NCBI GenBank assembly: GCA_016790285.1
Contig: JAEUPJ010000101.1
Span: 1 to 64,000 of the forward strand
Direction: 5' to 3'
Length of the DNA: 64,000 nucleotides
Source of the DNA: Roseateles sp.
GTDB taxonomy: Bacteria > Pseudomonadota > Gammaproteobacteria > Burkholderiales > Burkholderiaceae_C
This document shows positions 9,426-18,132 of the stretch, piece by piece. Position numbers and translations under genes: made by a program. The notes below the pieces were generated by a model. The model saw only the letters and a list, made by a program, of their open reading frames with translations. It searched no databases and was not told the DNA's origin. The stretch's first letter is position 1, and each line of letters begins with the position of its first letter.

Positions 9426-9431
9426 TACAAT
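9426..9431 (+). promoter_or_regulatory. Putative -10 element of ratA
   Basis: TACAAT lies 11 bases before the ratA ATG, so the transcript would have only a few leader bases. No clear -35 or ribosome-binding site is seen in the 47-base smpB/ratA divergent gap. Confidence 0.45.
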
Positions 9432-9442
9432 CCCGGCATTCT

Positions 9443-9901
9443 ATGAAGCAGGTCAAAAAGTCCGTTCTGCTGTGGCACACGCCCCGCGAGATGTATGAGC
9501 TGGTGACGCAGGTGGAGCGCTATCCCGAGTTCCTGCCCTGGTGCAACAAGGTCGAAGTGCTGGCGCGTGAGGGCGACACCGTCACCGCCCGGCTGCACCT
9601 GGCCTATGCAGGGGTGAAGCACGCCTTCACCACGCGCAACCGCAACGAGCACGGCCGCAGCGTGCGCATGGAGCTGGTGGACGGGCCGTTCTCGCGGCTG
9701 GACGGTCTCTGGGAGTTCCTGCCACTCAACAAGCCCGGCAGCGACGGCGAGCCCACCGCCTGCAAGATCGCCTTCGAGCTGAACTACGCCTTCAGCAGCG
9801 GCGCATTGGAGGCTGTCGTGAGCCCCGTGTTCGACCGCATCGCCAACACCTTCGTCGACAGTTTCGTGCAGCGCGCGGAAAGCCTTCACGGTGCGGATTG
9901 A
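9443..9901 (+). CDS. ratA: RatA/START-domain (polyketide cyclase-like) protein, UPF0083 family
   Basis: 152 aa, a SRPBCC/START fold similar to bacterial RatA and mitochondrial Coq10. Characteristic segments are VTQVERYPEFLPWCNKVEVL and SPVFDRIANTFVDSFVQRA. E. coli RatA was described as a toxin blocking 70S assembly, while Coq10-like members bind ubiquinone; which role applies here is not decidable from sequence. Start 9443 is the family start. The gene overlaps the rnfH-like gene by 11 bases, the usual RatA-RnfH arrangement next to smpB. Confidence 0.9.
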   Translation: MKQVKKSVLLWHTPREMYELVTQVERYPEFLPWCNKVEVLAREGDTVTARLHLAYAGVKHAFTTRNRNEHGRSVRMELVDGPFSRLDGLWEFLPLNKPGSDGEPTACKIAFELNYAFSSGALEAVVSPVFDRIANTFVDSFVQRAESLHGAD

Positions 9902-10208
9902 GCTCGTCTGGAGCCCGGCCCAGGGCGACGTACAGCACCGCTGGCTCGATCTGCCCGATGGCCTCACGCTGGGAGCCGCCCTGGCGGGCTGCGCCGACTT
10001 CATGGCCGCGCACCCGGGGCCGCTGGAGGACCTGCGTGTGGGCGTGTGGGGGCGGGTGCGCCCGCTGGCCACGCCACTGCGCGAGCGTGACCGCATCGAG
10101 GTCTACCGTGCCCTGACCGTGGACCCGAAGGAAGCCCGGCGCCAGCGCTACGCCAAGCGGGGCGAGCGCATCGTGTCGCGGCACCGGCCGTTGGCTGGAA
10201 AGGGCTGA
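9891..10208 (+). CDS. RnfH family (UPF0125, RatB) ubiquitin-like protein
   Basis: 105 aa with a GTG start at 9891 inside the end of ratA. Family features are the RIELVWSPAQGDV beta strand, the middle VGVWGRV, and the DRIEVYRALTVDPKEARRQRY signature. Members have a beta-grasp fold and sit next to ratA; the second-partner antitoxin idea has weak support in the literature. The basic C-terminus (ARRQRYAKRGERI) is typical. Translation is probably coupled to ratA. Confidence 0.9.
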   Translation: MRIELVWSPAQGDVQHRWLDLPDGLTLGAALAGCADFMAAHPGPLEDLRVGVWGRVRPLATPLRERDRIEVYRALTVDPKEARRQRYAKRGERIVSRHRPLAGKG

Positions 10209-10234
10209 GTCTCAGCCGTTGTCGGCTGGCGACT

Positions 10235-10738
10235 TCAGCGGCATTCGCTCGTGATGAGGTCGCGGGCGCGTGCGACTTCAGCAGCGATCTGGGCTTCGTC
10301 CATGAACACGCGCTCGCCCTTGTCGTTGGTGCGCGTCAGCCGGGTGCCGCTTTGCAGGTCACGCAGGTTGGACTGCGCGCGGGCGCAGTTCTCGCGGCGC
10401 TGCGCCGCCTGCTTGCGCTCTTCTTCCTTCTGCTTGGCGGCCTCGCCGTCCTGCTCCTTCTTCTGGCGCGCGGCGGCTTCCTGCTCGGCCTTGCTGGGCG
10501 TGCTGGCAGCGGGCTTGGGCGCCGATGCTGCAGCGGTCGGAGCGCCGATGGGCGCCACGACGATGTTGGGCTTGGCGACGTAGGGGCGCTGCAGGATGTC
10601 CTTCTCCGCCGTGCCCGGGGGCGGGGGCATGTCGCTGTACTGGACGTTGCCCTTGGCGTCACGCCACTTCCATTGCGCGTGGGCAGACGCGGCCAGGACG
10701 AGGCCGAGGAGGGCGATGAGCAGGGGCTTGTGTCGCAT
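10235..10738 (-). CDS. DUF4124 domain-containing exported protein
   Basis: 167 aa. A signal peptide ([16 protein letters not shown]) is followed by the DUF4124 motif [19 protein letters not shown], then a Pro/Ala stretch and a highly charged Lys/Glu/Gln segment (residues about 85-115) likely to be helical or coiled coil. The function of DUF4124 proteins is unknown; they are small periplasmic proteins abundant in beta- and gammaproteobacteria. The gene is divergent from guaB. A 6-bp hairpin CAGCCG-TTGT-CGGCTG at 10213-10228 lies between it and the convergent rnfH-like gene. Confidence 0.85.
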   Translation of the reverse strand: MRHKPLLIALLGLVLAASAHAQWKWRDAKGNVQYSDMPPPPGTAEKDILQRPYVAKPNIVVAPIGAPTAAASAPKPAASTPSKAEQEAAARQKKEQDGEAAKQKEEERKQAAQRRENCARAQSNLRDLQSGTRLTRTNDKGERVFMDEAQIAAEVARARDLITSECR

Positions 10739-10766
10739 GGGTTCAGTGTAGCGGTGAGGCCTTCCG

Positions 10767-10772
10767 TATAAT
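10767..10772 (+). promoter_or_regulatory. Consensus -10 box of guaB
   Basis: A perfect TATAAT 27 bases before the guaB ATG, with GGAG at 10787-10790 as ribosome-binding site. The -35 region is poor by eye, which could mean activator use or growth-rate control. Confidence 0.65.
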
Positions 10773-10798
10773 GCCGCTTTGCGTCTGGAGCTTTCCTC

Positions 10799-12268
10799 AT
10801 GCGCCTTCTCGGCAAAGCGCTCACCTTCGACGATGTGTTGTTGGTGCCAGCGTTCTCCCAGGTGTTGCCCCGCGACACCAGCCTTGCGACCCGTCTGTCG
10901 CGCAACATTCCCCTGAACCTGCCGCTGGTGTCCGCCGCCATGGACACCGTCACCGAGGCCCGCCTGGCGATCGCGATCGCGCAGGAAGGGGGCATCGGCA
11001 TCGTGCACAAGAACCTGTCCGCCGAGGCGCAGGCGCGCGAAGTGGCCCGGGTCAAGCGCTACGAGAGCGGCGTCGTCCGCGAGCCGCTGACCATCAGCCC
11101 CGACGCCCCCGTGCGTGACGCCGTCGAGCTGACCCGGCTGCACGGCTTCTCGGGCTTCCCGGTCGTCGAGGGCAAGAAGGTCGTGGGCATCGTCACCGGC
11201 CGCGACCTGCGCTTCGAGACGCGCATGGACGCCAAGGTCCGCGAGATCATGACGCCCGCCGAGAAGCTCATCACGGTGCGCGAAGGCGCCTCGCTGGAAG
11301 AAGCCAAGGCGCTCATGCACAAGCACAAGCTCGAGCGCGTGGTCGTCATCAACGACGCCTTCGAGCTGCGCGGCCTGATGACCGTGAAGGACATCACCAA
11401 GCAGACCAGCTTCCCCAACGCTGCCCGCGACAGCCACGGCGGCCTGCGCGTCGGCGCGGCGGTCGGCTTCGGCGACGACACCGAGCAGCGCGTGGAGCTG
11501 CTGGTGCGCGCGGGTGTCGACGCCATCATCGTGGACACCGCACATGGCCACAGCGCCGGCGTGCTGGAGCGCGTGCGCTGGGTCAAGCGCGCCTACCCGC
11601 AGGTCGACGTCATCGGCGGCAACATCGCCACCGGCGCCGCCGCACTGGCGCTGGTCGAGGCGGGTGCTGACGGCGTCAAGGTCGGCATCGGCCCGGGCTC
11701 CATCTGCACGACCCGCATCGTCGCGGGCGTGGGCGTGCCCCAGATCACCGCCATCGACAACGTCGTGACGGCGCTCAAGGGCACCGGCGTGCCGGTCATC
11801 GCCGACGGCGGCGTGCGCTACTCGGGCGACGTCGCCAAGGCCATCGCGGCCGGTGCAGACGCCGTCATGATGGGCGGCGCCTTCGCCGGCACCGAGGAAG
11901 CCCCGGGCGAGACCATCCTCTACCAGGGCCGCACCTTCAAGAGCTACCGCGGCATGGGTTCGATGGGCGCCATGGCCAAGGGCAGCGCGGACCGCTACTT
12001 CCAGGCCGAGACGGGCAACAACCCCAACACCTCCAAGCTCGTGCCCGAAGGCATCGAGGGCCAGGTGCCGTACAAGGGCTCGGTCGTGCAGGTCATCTTC
12101 CAGATGGCCGGTGGCCTGAAGGCCTCCATGCACTACTGCGGCTGCGGCAGCATTGCCGAGATGCAGAGCAAGGCCGAGTTCGTCGAGATCACGACCGCGG
12201 GCATGCGCGAGAGTCATGTCCACGACGTGCAGATCACGAAGGAAGCCCCCAACTACCGCAGCGAGTGA
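10799..12268 (+). CDS. guaB: Inosine-5'-monophosphate dehydrogenase
   Basis: 489 aa, full-length. It oxidises IMP to XMP with NAD+, the committed step of GMP synthesis. A (beta/alpha)8 barrel is interrupted by two CBS domains (about residues 95-205: [15 protein letters not shown] and [12 protein letters not shown]). The catalytic Cys303 lies in [15 protein letters not shown], the phosphate loop is [15 protein letters not shown], and the flap carries [10 protein letters not shown]. guaA follows after an intervening exporter gene; a strong terminator directly after guaB suggests it is largely expressed alone. Confidence 0.97.
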   Translation: MRLLGKALTFDDVLLVPAFSQVLPRDTSLATRLSRNIPLNLPLVSAAMDTVTEARLAIAIAQEGGIGIVHKNLSAEAQAREVARVKRYESGVVREPLTISPDAPVRDAVELTRLHGFSGFPVVEGKKVVGIVTGRDLRFETRMDAKVREIMTPAEKLITVREGASLEEAKALMHKHKLERVVVINDAFELRGLMTVKDITKQTSFPNAARDSHGGLRVGAAVGFGDDTEQRVELLVRAGVDAIIVDTAHGHSAGVLERVRWVKRAYPQVDVIGGNIATGAAALALVEAGADGVKVGIGPGSICTTRIVAGVGVPQITAIDNVVTALKGTGVPVIADGGVRYSGDVAKAIAAGADAVMMGGAFAGTEEAPGETILYQGRTFKSYRGMGSMGAMAKGSADRYFQAETGNNPNTSKLVPEGIEGQVPYKGSVVQVIFQMAGGLKASMHYCGCGSIAEMQSKAEFVEITTAGMRESHVHDVQITKEAPNYRSE

Positions 12269-12283
12269 GCGGTTGATGGCGAC

Positions 12284-12318
12284 AACGGGGCGACGTCAGA
12301 TCGCCCCGTTTCGTTTTT
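12284..12318 (+). terminator. Rho-independent terminator after guaB
   Basis: AACGGGGCGA / TCGCCCCGTT form a perfect 10-bp stem with a 7-base loop, followed by TCGTTTTTC. It ends 10 bases before the MFS gene start, whose ribosome-binding site AGGAG follows immediately. Confidence 0.9.
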
Positions 12319-12328
12319 CAGGAGTGAG

Positions 12329-13561
12329 ATGAGCGACACCCCGACACGTGCTCCCGCCATGGGCTTCATCATGGCCGCGGTGCTGATCGACATGATCTCC
12401 ATCGGCCTGATGGTGCCGGTGCTGCCGCACATCGTGGGCACCTTCACCCAGGGCAATGACGAGCAGACGTCCGCGTTCCTGCTCGTGACCATGGCCTTCG
12501 GCGTGGCCAACTTCGTCGGCTCGCCGGTGCTCGGCGCGCTGTCGGACCGTTTCGGCCGCCGGCCCGTGCTGCTGATCGGCTTCGCCGGCCTGGCGCTGAG
12601 CTTTTTCGTGACGGCCATGGCCACGGCGCTGTGGATGCTGGTGGCCGTGCGCCTGTTCTCGGGCGCCATGCAGGCGAATGTCGCCATCGCCAACGCCTAC
12701 GTGGCCGACATCAGCGCGCCCGAGGACCGGGCCCGCCGCTTCGGCCAGCTGGGCGCGATGTTCGGCGTGGGCTTCATCCTCGGGCCCGTCATCGGTGGCT
12801 GGCTCGGCCACTACGACATCCACTGGCCCTTCATCGCGGCCGGCTGCATGGCCGTGATCAACTGGTGCTACGGCTACTTCGTGCTGCCGGAGTCGCTGCC
12901 CAAGGAGCGGCGCAGCCCCTTCGACTGGAAGAAGGCCAACCCCGCGTCTGCGTTGCGCGGGCTGGCTGCGCTCAAGGGCGTGGGGCCACTCGTCTTCGTC
13001 ATCGCGCTCGGGTCGCTCGCGCAGTTCATGCTGCACATGACCTGGGTGCTTTACACCAAGTTCAAGTTCGGCTGGGGGCCGCTGGAAGTCAGCTGGTCCC
13101 TGTTCGCCGTGGGCATCGTGTCCGTCATCAGCCAGGGCGTGCTGCTGCGCCCGCTGCTGGCGCGTTTCAGCCCGCAGCGCCTGGCCCTCATCGGCATGGG
13201 GTCGGCGTCGCTCGCCTACGTCGGCTGGGGCCTGGCCACCGAGGGCTGGATGATGTACGCCGTCATCGCCTTCAACCTGCTCGGTGGCGTGGCCACGGCC
13301 TCCGTGCAGAGCATCATCTCCAACGCCGCGGGCGCCCAGCACCAAGGCCAGGCCATGGGCGCGGTGTCGTCCCTGAACAGCCTGATGGCCGTCGTGGCGC
13401 CGCTCCTGGGCCTCACGCTGCTGGGCTGGGTGTCGCACCTGCCTGCCAGCAATCCGCTCATGGGCCTGCCGCTCTACACCTGCGGTGCGCTGCAGCTGGT
13501 CGGCCTGCTCGTTGCCTACCGCTTCTTCAGCGGCCAGCGCCCCTCTTTGCAAACTGCCTGA
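12329..13561 (+). CDS. MFS transporter, TetA-like (TCR family) drug/metabolite exporter
   Basis: 410 aa with about 12 transmembrane helices. The motif A loop between helices 2 and 3 is present as [14 protein letters not shown], and [19 protein letters not shown] is the helix 5 antiporter motif C typical of TCR exporters. It would expel a small compound against a proton gradient. The closest type is Tet(A)/(C)-like, but chromosomal members of this family are common and resistance cannot be claimed. It is inserted between guaB and guaA, 7 bases before guaA, so it may be co-expressed with guaA. Confidence 0.85.
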   Translation: MSDTPTRAPAMGFIMAAVLIDMISIGLMVPVLPHIVGTFTQGNDEQTSAFLLVTMAFGVANFVGSPVLGALSDRFGRRPVLLIGFAGLALSFFVTAMATALWMLVAVRLFSGAMQANVAIANAYVADISAPEDRARRFGQLGAMFGVGFILGPVIGGWLGHYDIHWPFIAAGCMAVINWCYGYFVLPESLPKERRSPFDWKKANPASALRGLAALKGVGPLVFVIALGSLAQFMLHMTWVLYTKFKFGWGPLEVSWSLFAVGIVSVISQGVLLRPLLARFSPQRLALIGMGSASLAYVGWGLATEGWMMYAVIAFNLLGGVATASVQSIISNAAGAQHQGQAMGAVSSLNSLMAVVAPLLGLTLLGWVSHLPASNPLMGLPLYTCGALQLVGLLVAYRFFSGQRPSLQTA

Positions 13562-13568
13562 GTTCACC

Positions 13569-15176
13569 ATGCATCACGACAAGGTCCTCGTCCTCGACTT
13601 CGGCTCCCAGGTCACCCAGCTCATCGCCCGCCGGGTGCGTGATGCGTCGGTCTACTGCGAGATCCACCCGAACGACGTCTCCGACGACTTCATCAAGGCC
13701 TTCGCCCCTAAGGCCATCATCCTGAGCGGCAGCCACGCCTCCACCTACGAAGACCATGAGCTGCGCGCGCCGCAGGCCGTGTGGGAGCTGGGCGTGCCGG
13801 TGCTGGGCATTTGCTACGGCATGCAGACCATGGCCGTGCAGCTGGGCGGCAAGGTCGAGTGGAGCGACCACCGCGAATTCGGCTACGCCGAAGTGCGCGC
13901 CCAGGGTCACACGCGGCTGCTGGCCGGCATCCAGGACTTCGCCACCGACGAGGGCCACGGCATGCTGAAGGTCTGGATGAGCCACGGCGACAAGGTCACT
14001 GCGCTGCCGCCGGGCTTCACGCTGATGGCCTCCACGCCGAGCTGCCCCATCGCCGGCATGGCCGACGAAGCCCGCGGCTTCTATGCCGTGCAGTTCCACC
14101 CCGAAGTCACCCACACCCAGCAGGGCGAGGCCATGCTGCGCCGCTTCGTGCGCGACATCGCCGGCTGCAAGGGTGACTGGATCATGGGCGACTACATCAC
14201 CGAAGCGGTCGAGAAGATCCGCGCCCAGGTGGGCGACGAGGAAGTCATCCTCGGCCTGTCTGGCGGCGTCGACTCCTCCGTGGCCGCAGCCCTCATCCAC
14301 CGTGCCATCGGTGACCAGCTCACCTGCGTCTTCGTGGACCACGGCCTGCTGCGCCTGAACGAGGGCGACATGGTCATGGACATGTTCGCCGGCAAGCTGC
14401 ACGCCAAGGTCATCCGCGTGGACGCGAGCGAGCTGTTCCTGGGCGAACTCGCCGGCGTGACGGACCCGGAGCAGAAGCGCAAGATCATCGGCCGCCTGTT
14501 CGTCGACGTCTTCAAGGCCGAGGCGGGCAAGCTGAAGGCGGGCGATGGCGGCCACAAGGGCGCGACCTTCCTGGCGCAGGGCACCATCTACCCCGACGTG
14601 GTGGAGAGCGGTGGCACCAAGACCAAGAAGGCCACCACCATCAAGAGCCACCACAACGTGGGCGGCCTGCCCGAGCAGCTCGGGTTGAAGTTGCTGGAGC
14701 CGCTGCGCGAGCTGTTCAAGGACGAAGTGCGGGCGCTGGGCGTGGCCCTGGGCCTGCCGCCGGAGATGGTCTACCGCCACCCGTTCCCGGGCCCGGGCCT
14801 GGGCGTGCGCATCCTGGGTGAGGTCAAGCAGGCCTACGCCGACCTGCTGCGCCGCGCCGATGCCATCTTCATCGAGGAGCTGCGCAACACCATCGACCCG
14901 GCCACGGGCAAGAGCTGGTACGACCTGACCTCGCAGGCCTTCGCCGTCTTCCTGCCGGTCAAGAGCGTGGGCGTCATGGGCGACGGCCGCACGTATGACT
15001 ACGTCGTGGCGCTGCGCGCCGTGCAGACAAGCGACTTCATGACGGCAGACTGGGCCGAGCTGCCTTACGCCATGCTCAAGCGCACGTCCGGCCGCATCAT
15101 CAACGAGGTGCGCGGCATCAATCGCGTGACCTACGACGTGAGCAGCAAGCCGCCGGCCACCATCGAGTGGGAATGA
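13569..15176 (+). CDS. guaA: GMP synthase (glutamine-hydrolysing)
   Basis: 535 aa. The N-terminal class I glutamine amidotransferase has its nucleophile Cys82 in [11 protein letters not shown] and His/Glu in FHPEVTHT; the ATP-pyrophosphatase domain has the P-loop [13 protein letters not shown]; the C-terminal dimerisation domain ends in the conserved [15 protein letters not shown]. It aminates XMP to GMP using ATP. The start at 13569 is 7 bases after the MFS stop and matches the family start ([17 protein letters not shown]). The 126 bases after it (15177-15302) hold no gene and no convincing terminator. Confidence 0.97.
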   Translation: MHHDKVLVLDFGSQVTQLIARRVRDASVYCEIHPNDVSDDFIKAFAPKAIILSGSHASTYEDHELRAPQAVWELGVPVLGICYGMQTMAVQLGGKVEWSDHREFGYAEVRAQGHTRLLAGIQDFATDEGHGMLKVWMSHGDKVTALPPGFTLMASTPSCPIAGMADEARGFYAVQFHPEVTHTQQGEAMLRRFVRDIAGCKGDWIMGDYITEAVEKIRAQVGDEEVILGLSGGVDSSVAAALIHRAIGDQLTCVFVDHGLLRLNEGDMVMDMFAGKLHAKVIRVDASELFLGELAGVTDPEQKRKIIGRLFVDVFKAEAGKLKAGDGGHKGATFLAQGTIYPDVVESGGTKTKKATTIKSHHNVGGLPEQLGLKLLEPLRELFKDEVRALGVALGLPPEMVYRHPFPGPGLGVRILGEVKQAYADLLRRADAIFIEELRNTIDPATGKSWYDLTSQAFAVFLPVKSVGVMGDGRTYDYVVALRAVQTSDFMTADWAELPYAMLKRTSGRIINEVRGINRVTYDVSSKPPATIEWE

Positions 15177-15302
15177 TTCAAATGCTTGCCGGGCCCTAGA
15201 CAGTCGATTGGAGCCGGCGCGCGTCGGCGCTTGCGACGTGCAGTGCCTCGCGTGGGTCTTTGAGCATTCATCGTCCGCCTCGCTTTGCTGGGCGCGACCG
15301 CC

Positions 15303-16271
15303 TCAGGCGCCGAGCTGGATGACCAGCCGCGGTGTGCGCGAGCGCGAGCAGCAGGGCAGGAACTGGTCCATGGCCGCCTGCTCCTGCGCGGTCAGGTACT
15401 GGTCGCGGTGGTCCGGCTCGCCTGCCACGACGCGCGTCAGGCAGGTGCCGCAGACCCCTTGCTCGCACGACGTCAGCAGGGCCACGCCGGCCGCCTGCAG
15501 CGCCTGGGCCGCACTGCAGCCCGCTGGCACGTGGATGACCTGGCCGCTGCCCTGGACTTCGATGTCGAAGGGCTGGTCCTCGGTCACATTGCCGCGCGGC
15601 GTGGCCGCGAAGAGCTCCCGGTGCAGGCGGTCTTCTGCCCAGCCGAGGCGGCGTGCCGCCGCCAGCGCGGCCTCGATGAAGCCTGCTGGCCCGCAGACAT
15701 AGAGTTCGCTGCCTTCGGGCTGTGCGCTGAGCACGGCCTGCATGTCGATCGCGCCGTTCTCGTCGCCCACATGCAGGTGGGTGTGGGCTGTCAGGGGTGT
15801 GTCCGCGAGCGCCGGGAGGAAGGCCATGCGCGCGCGCGTCCGGCCGGCGTAGTGCAGGGCAAACGGCTGGCCGCGTGCCGCCAACTGCCTTGCCATGCTG
15901 AGGATGGGTGTGATGCCGATCCCGCCTGCCAGCAGCAGCTTGTGCGCGGGCGAGGGCCGCAGCGCAAAGTTGTTCTTCGGCGCGCTGGCCGTCAGTACCT
16001 GGCCGACCTGCAGCGCCTCGTGAACCGCGGCCGAGCCGCCGCGCGACGCAGGTTCGCGCAGCACGCCCAGCACGTAGCGGTGGGTCTCGCCCGGTGCATT
16101 GCACAGTGAGTAGGGGCGCACCAGGCCGCCGGGCAGGTGCAGCTCCACATGGGCACCCGCCTCGACGGCCGGCAGCGCACCGCCCGATGCAGGCTCCAGG
16201 GTCAGCTCGACGACATCCTGCGCCGCGGCTCGTTTGGCAGACAGGCGCAACTGCAGCAGCGGCGCACTCAT
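15303..16271 (-). CDS. Vanillate O-demethylase oxidoreductase-like reductase (VanB type)
   Basis: 322 aa phthalate-dioxygenase-reductase type flavoprotein: an FMN-binding domain (RPYSLCNAPGE), an NAD domain (LLLAGGIGITPILSMARQL), and a C-terminal plant-type [2Fe-2S] domain with cysteines in SCEQGVCGTCLTRV and a fourth in FLPCCSR. It passes electrons from NADH to the Rieske oxygenase encoded just upstream, overlapping it by 4 bases (ATGA). Pairing with a VanA-like subunit inside a ferulate/protocatechuate region makes vanillate the likely substrate system. Last gene of the MarR-divergent operon. Confidence 0.88.
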   Translation of the reverse strand: MSAPLLQLRLSAKRAAAQDVVELTLEPASGGALPAVEAGAHVELHLPGGLVRPYSLCNAPGETHRYVLGVLREPASRGGSAAVHEALQVGQVLTASAPKNNFALRPSPAHKLLLAGGIGITPILSMARQLAARGQPFALHYAGRTRARMAFLPALADTPLTAHTHLHVGDENGAIDMQAVLSAQPEGSELYVCGPAGFIEAALAAARRLGWAEDRLHRELFAATPRGNVTEDQPFDIEVQGSGQVIHVPAGCSAAQALQAAGVALLTSCEQGVCGTCLTRVVAGEPDHRDQYLTAQEQAAMDQFLPCCSRSRTPRLVIQLGA

Positions 16272-17302
16272 GCACTCACCTCCGCCGCCAGCAGCCGGTC
16301 GATGACCTTGCGCGACTGGACCCCGCCGCTGTCGATGTTGAGCATCAGCAGTTTGCGGTCCGGGTAGGCCAGCAGGTTGGCCTGCTGGCGTTCCAGCATC
16401 TCCTGGTCTTCGGCAAAGATGCGCCCCTGGCCTTCGCGGATCTGCGCGGTCAGGGTCTCGTCCTGCGGCTTGAACTTGCGCGCCATGCCCCAGAAGTAGT
16501 GGATGGACGTGTCGGTCTCGGGCGTGATGAAGTCCACCACCCAGCTGGCGGCCTTGAACTCGTCGGGCGCCGCGTGCCCGCCTTTGCCCTGAAGCGCCAC
16601 ACCGACCTCGATCATGATGTGGCTGGGCGGCGTGAAATGGCAGATCTGCCAGCGGTCCACCGGCTGGTCGTCGGGCAGGCCGTTCATGCGCAAGGCCATC
16701 TTCCAGAACGGCGGGGCCTCGATGCCGTTCATGTAGCGCTCGGTGATGACGTGGTCGCCCTCGACGCGCGTCTGGCAGGGCACCTCGTCGATTTCCTTCT
16801 GGCCGATGCTGGTCGAGTGGACGTAGGTCTCGTGCGTCAGGTCCATCAGGTTGTCGATCATCAGCCGGTACTCGCAGCCGATGCGGTAGAGCCCGCCACC
16901 GTAGGCAAAGGCCGGGTTGCCGAGCCATTCGAAGCTGGGCAGCAGGGCAAGGTCAGCGCGCGCGGCGTCGCCCGGCCAGACCCACACGAAGCCATGCGCC
17001 TCGTGCACCGGGAAGCTGCGAATGGCAGGGAAGCCGCGCACGCGCTGGCAGGGCATGGACACGGTCCTGCCGTCGCACCCCATCGCCAGCCCGTGGTAGC
17101 CGCAGACCAGCGTGTCGCCTTCAACCCGCCCGAGTGAGAGCGGCGCGCCGCGGTGCGGGCAGAAGTCCTCCACGGCCGCGACCTGGCCGGCCTGGTTTCG
17201 GAACAGGGCCAGCGGTTGATTGCAGATGCGGCGCCCGAGCGGCCGGTCCTGCCTAATCTCGTCGCTGCGAGCAGCCACGTACCAGGTGTTGAGCGGGAAC
17301 AT
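16268..17302 (-). CDS. Rieske oxygenase, VanA-like vanillate O-demethylase
   Basis: 344 aa. The Rieske centre is C48-P-H50 and C67-G-Y-H70. The mononuclear iron site is within DNLMDLTHETYVHSTS, and the C-terminal region (HFTPPSHIMIEVGV, DTSIHYFWGMARKF) is the VanA/aromatic-ring-hydroxylase domain. It would convert vanillate to protocatechuate plus formaldehyde, feeding PobA/LigAB products downstream. The start at 17302 (MFPLNTWYVAA) is the family start, with GGAGACAC upstream; the longer frame to 17356 is rejected. Other methoxy-aromatic substrates are possible. Confidence 0.88.
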   Translation of the reverse strand: MFPLNTWYVAARSDEIRQDRPLGRRICNQPLALFRNQAGQVAAVEDFCPHRGAPLSLGRVEGDTLVCGYHGLAMGCDGRTVSMPCQRVRGFPAIRSFPVHEAHGFVWVWPGDAARADLALLPSFEWLGNPAFAYGGGLYRIGCEYRLMIDNLMDLTHETYVHSTSIGQKEIDEVPCQTRVEGDHVITERYMNGIEAPPFWKMALRMNGLPDDQPVDRWQICHFTPPSHIMIEVGVALQGKGGHAAPDEFKAASWVVDFITPETDTSIHYFWGMARKFKPQDETLTAQIREGQGRIFAEDQEMLERQQANLLAYPDRKLLMLNIDSGGVQSRKVIDRLLAAEVSA

Positions 17303-17330
17303 GTGTGTCTCCTCCATCGCGGTCAAGGGG

Positions 17331-18101
17331 TCAGCGCGGGGCCATGCGCAAGGCACCGTCCAGGCGGATCACCTCGCCATTGAGGTGGCCGTTCGTGACG
17401 ATGTGCAGTGCCAGCGAGGCGAACTCGGCCGGGTCGCCGAGCCGCTTGGGGAAGGGAATGGACTGCGCGAGCGACTGCTGCACCGGCTCCGGCAGTTCCT
17501 TGAGCAGCGGCGTGGCGAAGATGCCCGGCGCGATGGTGCAGACGCGCACGCCCCATTGCGCCAGGTCGCGCGCCAGTGGCAGGGTCATGCCGGCCACGCC
17601 CGCCTTGGAGGCCGCGTAGGCCTCCTGGCCCACCTGGCCGTCGAAGGCGGCGACCGACGCCGTGTTGACGATGACGCCACGCTCGCCGTCTGTGCCGCCT
17701 TCCAGTGCTGCCGCCCGGGCGGCGAAGAGGCGGACCATGTTGTACGTGCCGACGAGGTTGATGCGCAGCGTGCGCTCGAAGTCCTCCAGCGGCGCGGGGC
17801 TGCCGTCACGCTGGATGACGCGCTTGGCGCCGCCCACGCCGGCAATGTTCATGAGGATGCGTGCCGGGCCATGCGCGGCTGCGGCGGCATCCAGCGCGCC
17901 CGCGGCGCAGGCGCCGTCGGCGATGTCGCAGCGCAGCGCCAGGGCGCTCGCGCCCAGTTCGTCGGCCACGCGGCGGGCGGCGGCCTCGTTGATGTCCAGC
18001 AGTGCCACGCGGGCGCCGGCGGCGACGAGCGCGCGGGCCACGGCCTCGCCCAGGCCCGAGCCGGCGCCGGTGACGAGGGCGGCTTGTCCTTGGATGTTCA
18101 T
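17331..18101 (-). CDS. SDR-family 3-hydroxyacyl-CoA dehydrogenase
   Basis: 256 aa classical short-chain dehydrogenase: cofactor motif TGAGSGLG (11-18), acidic Asp36 in LLDIN favouring NAD+, and catalytic Ser149, Tyr162, Lys166. It resembles type II 3-hydroxyacyl-CoA dehydrogenases (HSD17B10/FadB2-like; GPARILMNIAGVGGAKRV, APGIFATPLL). Between a CoA-transferase and a Rieske oxygenase in a unit starting with thiolase, its likely job is oxidising the 3-hydroxyacyl-CoA of a phenylpropanoid side chain to the 3-keto form. Confidence 0.82.
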   Translation of the reverse strand: MNIQGQAALVTGAGSGLGEAVARALVAAGARVALLDINEAAARRVADELGASALALRCDIADGACAAGALDAAAAAHGPARILMNIAGVGGAKRVIQRDGSPAPLEDFERTLRINLVGTYNMVRLFAARAAALEGGTDGERGVIVNTASVAAFDGQVGQEAYAASKAGVAGMTLPLARDLAQWGVRVCTIAPGIFATPLLKELPEPVQQSLAQSIPFPKRLGDPAEFASLALHIVTNGHLNGEVIRLDGALRMAPR

Positions 18102-18132
18102 GATCGATGTCTCCTGTGGGGTGTGTCGGGAA

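Noticed and set aside
10235-12223. 662-codon minus-strand frame spanning guaB and the DUF4124 gene
   Set aside because: Only its last 167 codons (from ATG 10738) are a real protein; the rest is antisense to guaB.
12329-13561. Acquired tetracycline resistance gene
   Set aside because: Family membership alone does not show resistance; base composition and context look chromosomal and native.
15177-15302. Terminator between guaA and the VanB-like gene
   Set aside because: GC-rich partial inverted repeats are present but without a clear stem or T-run on either strand.
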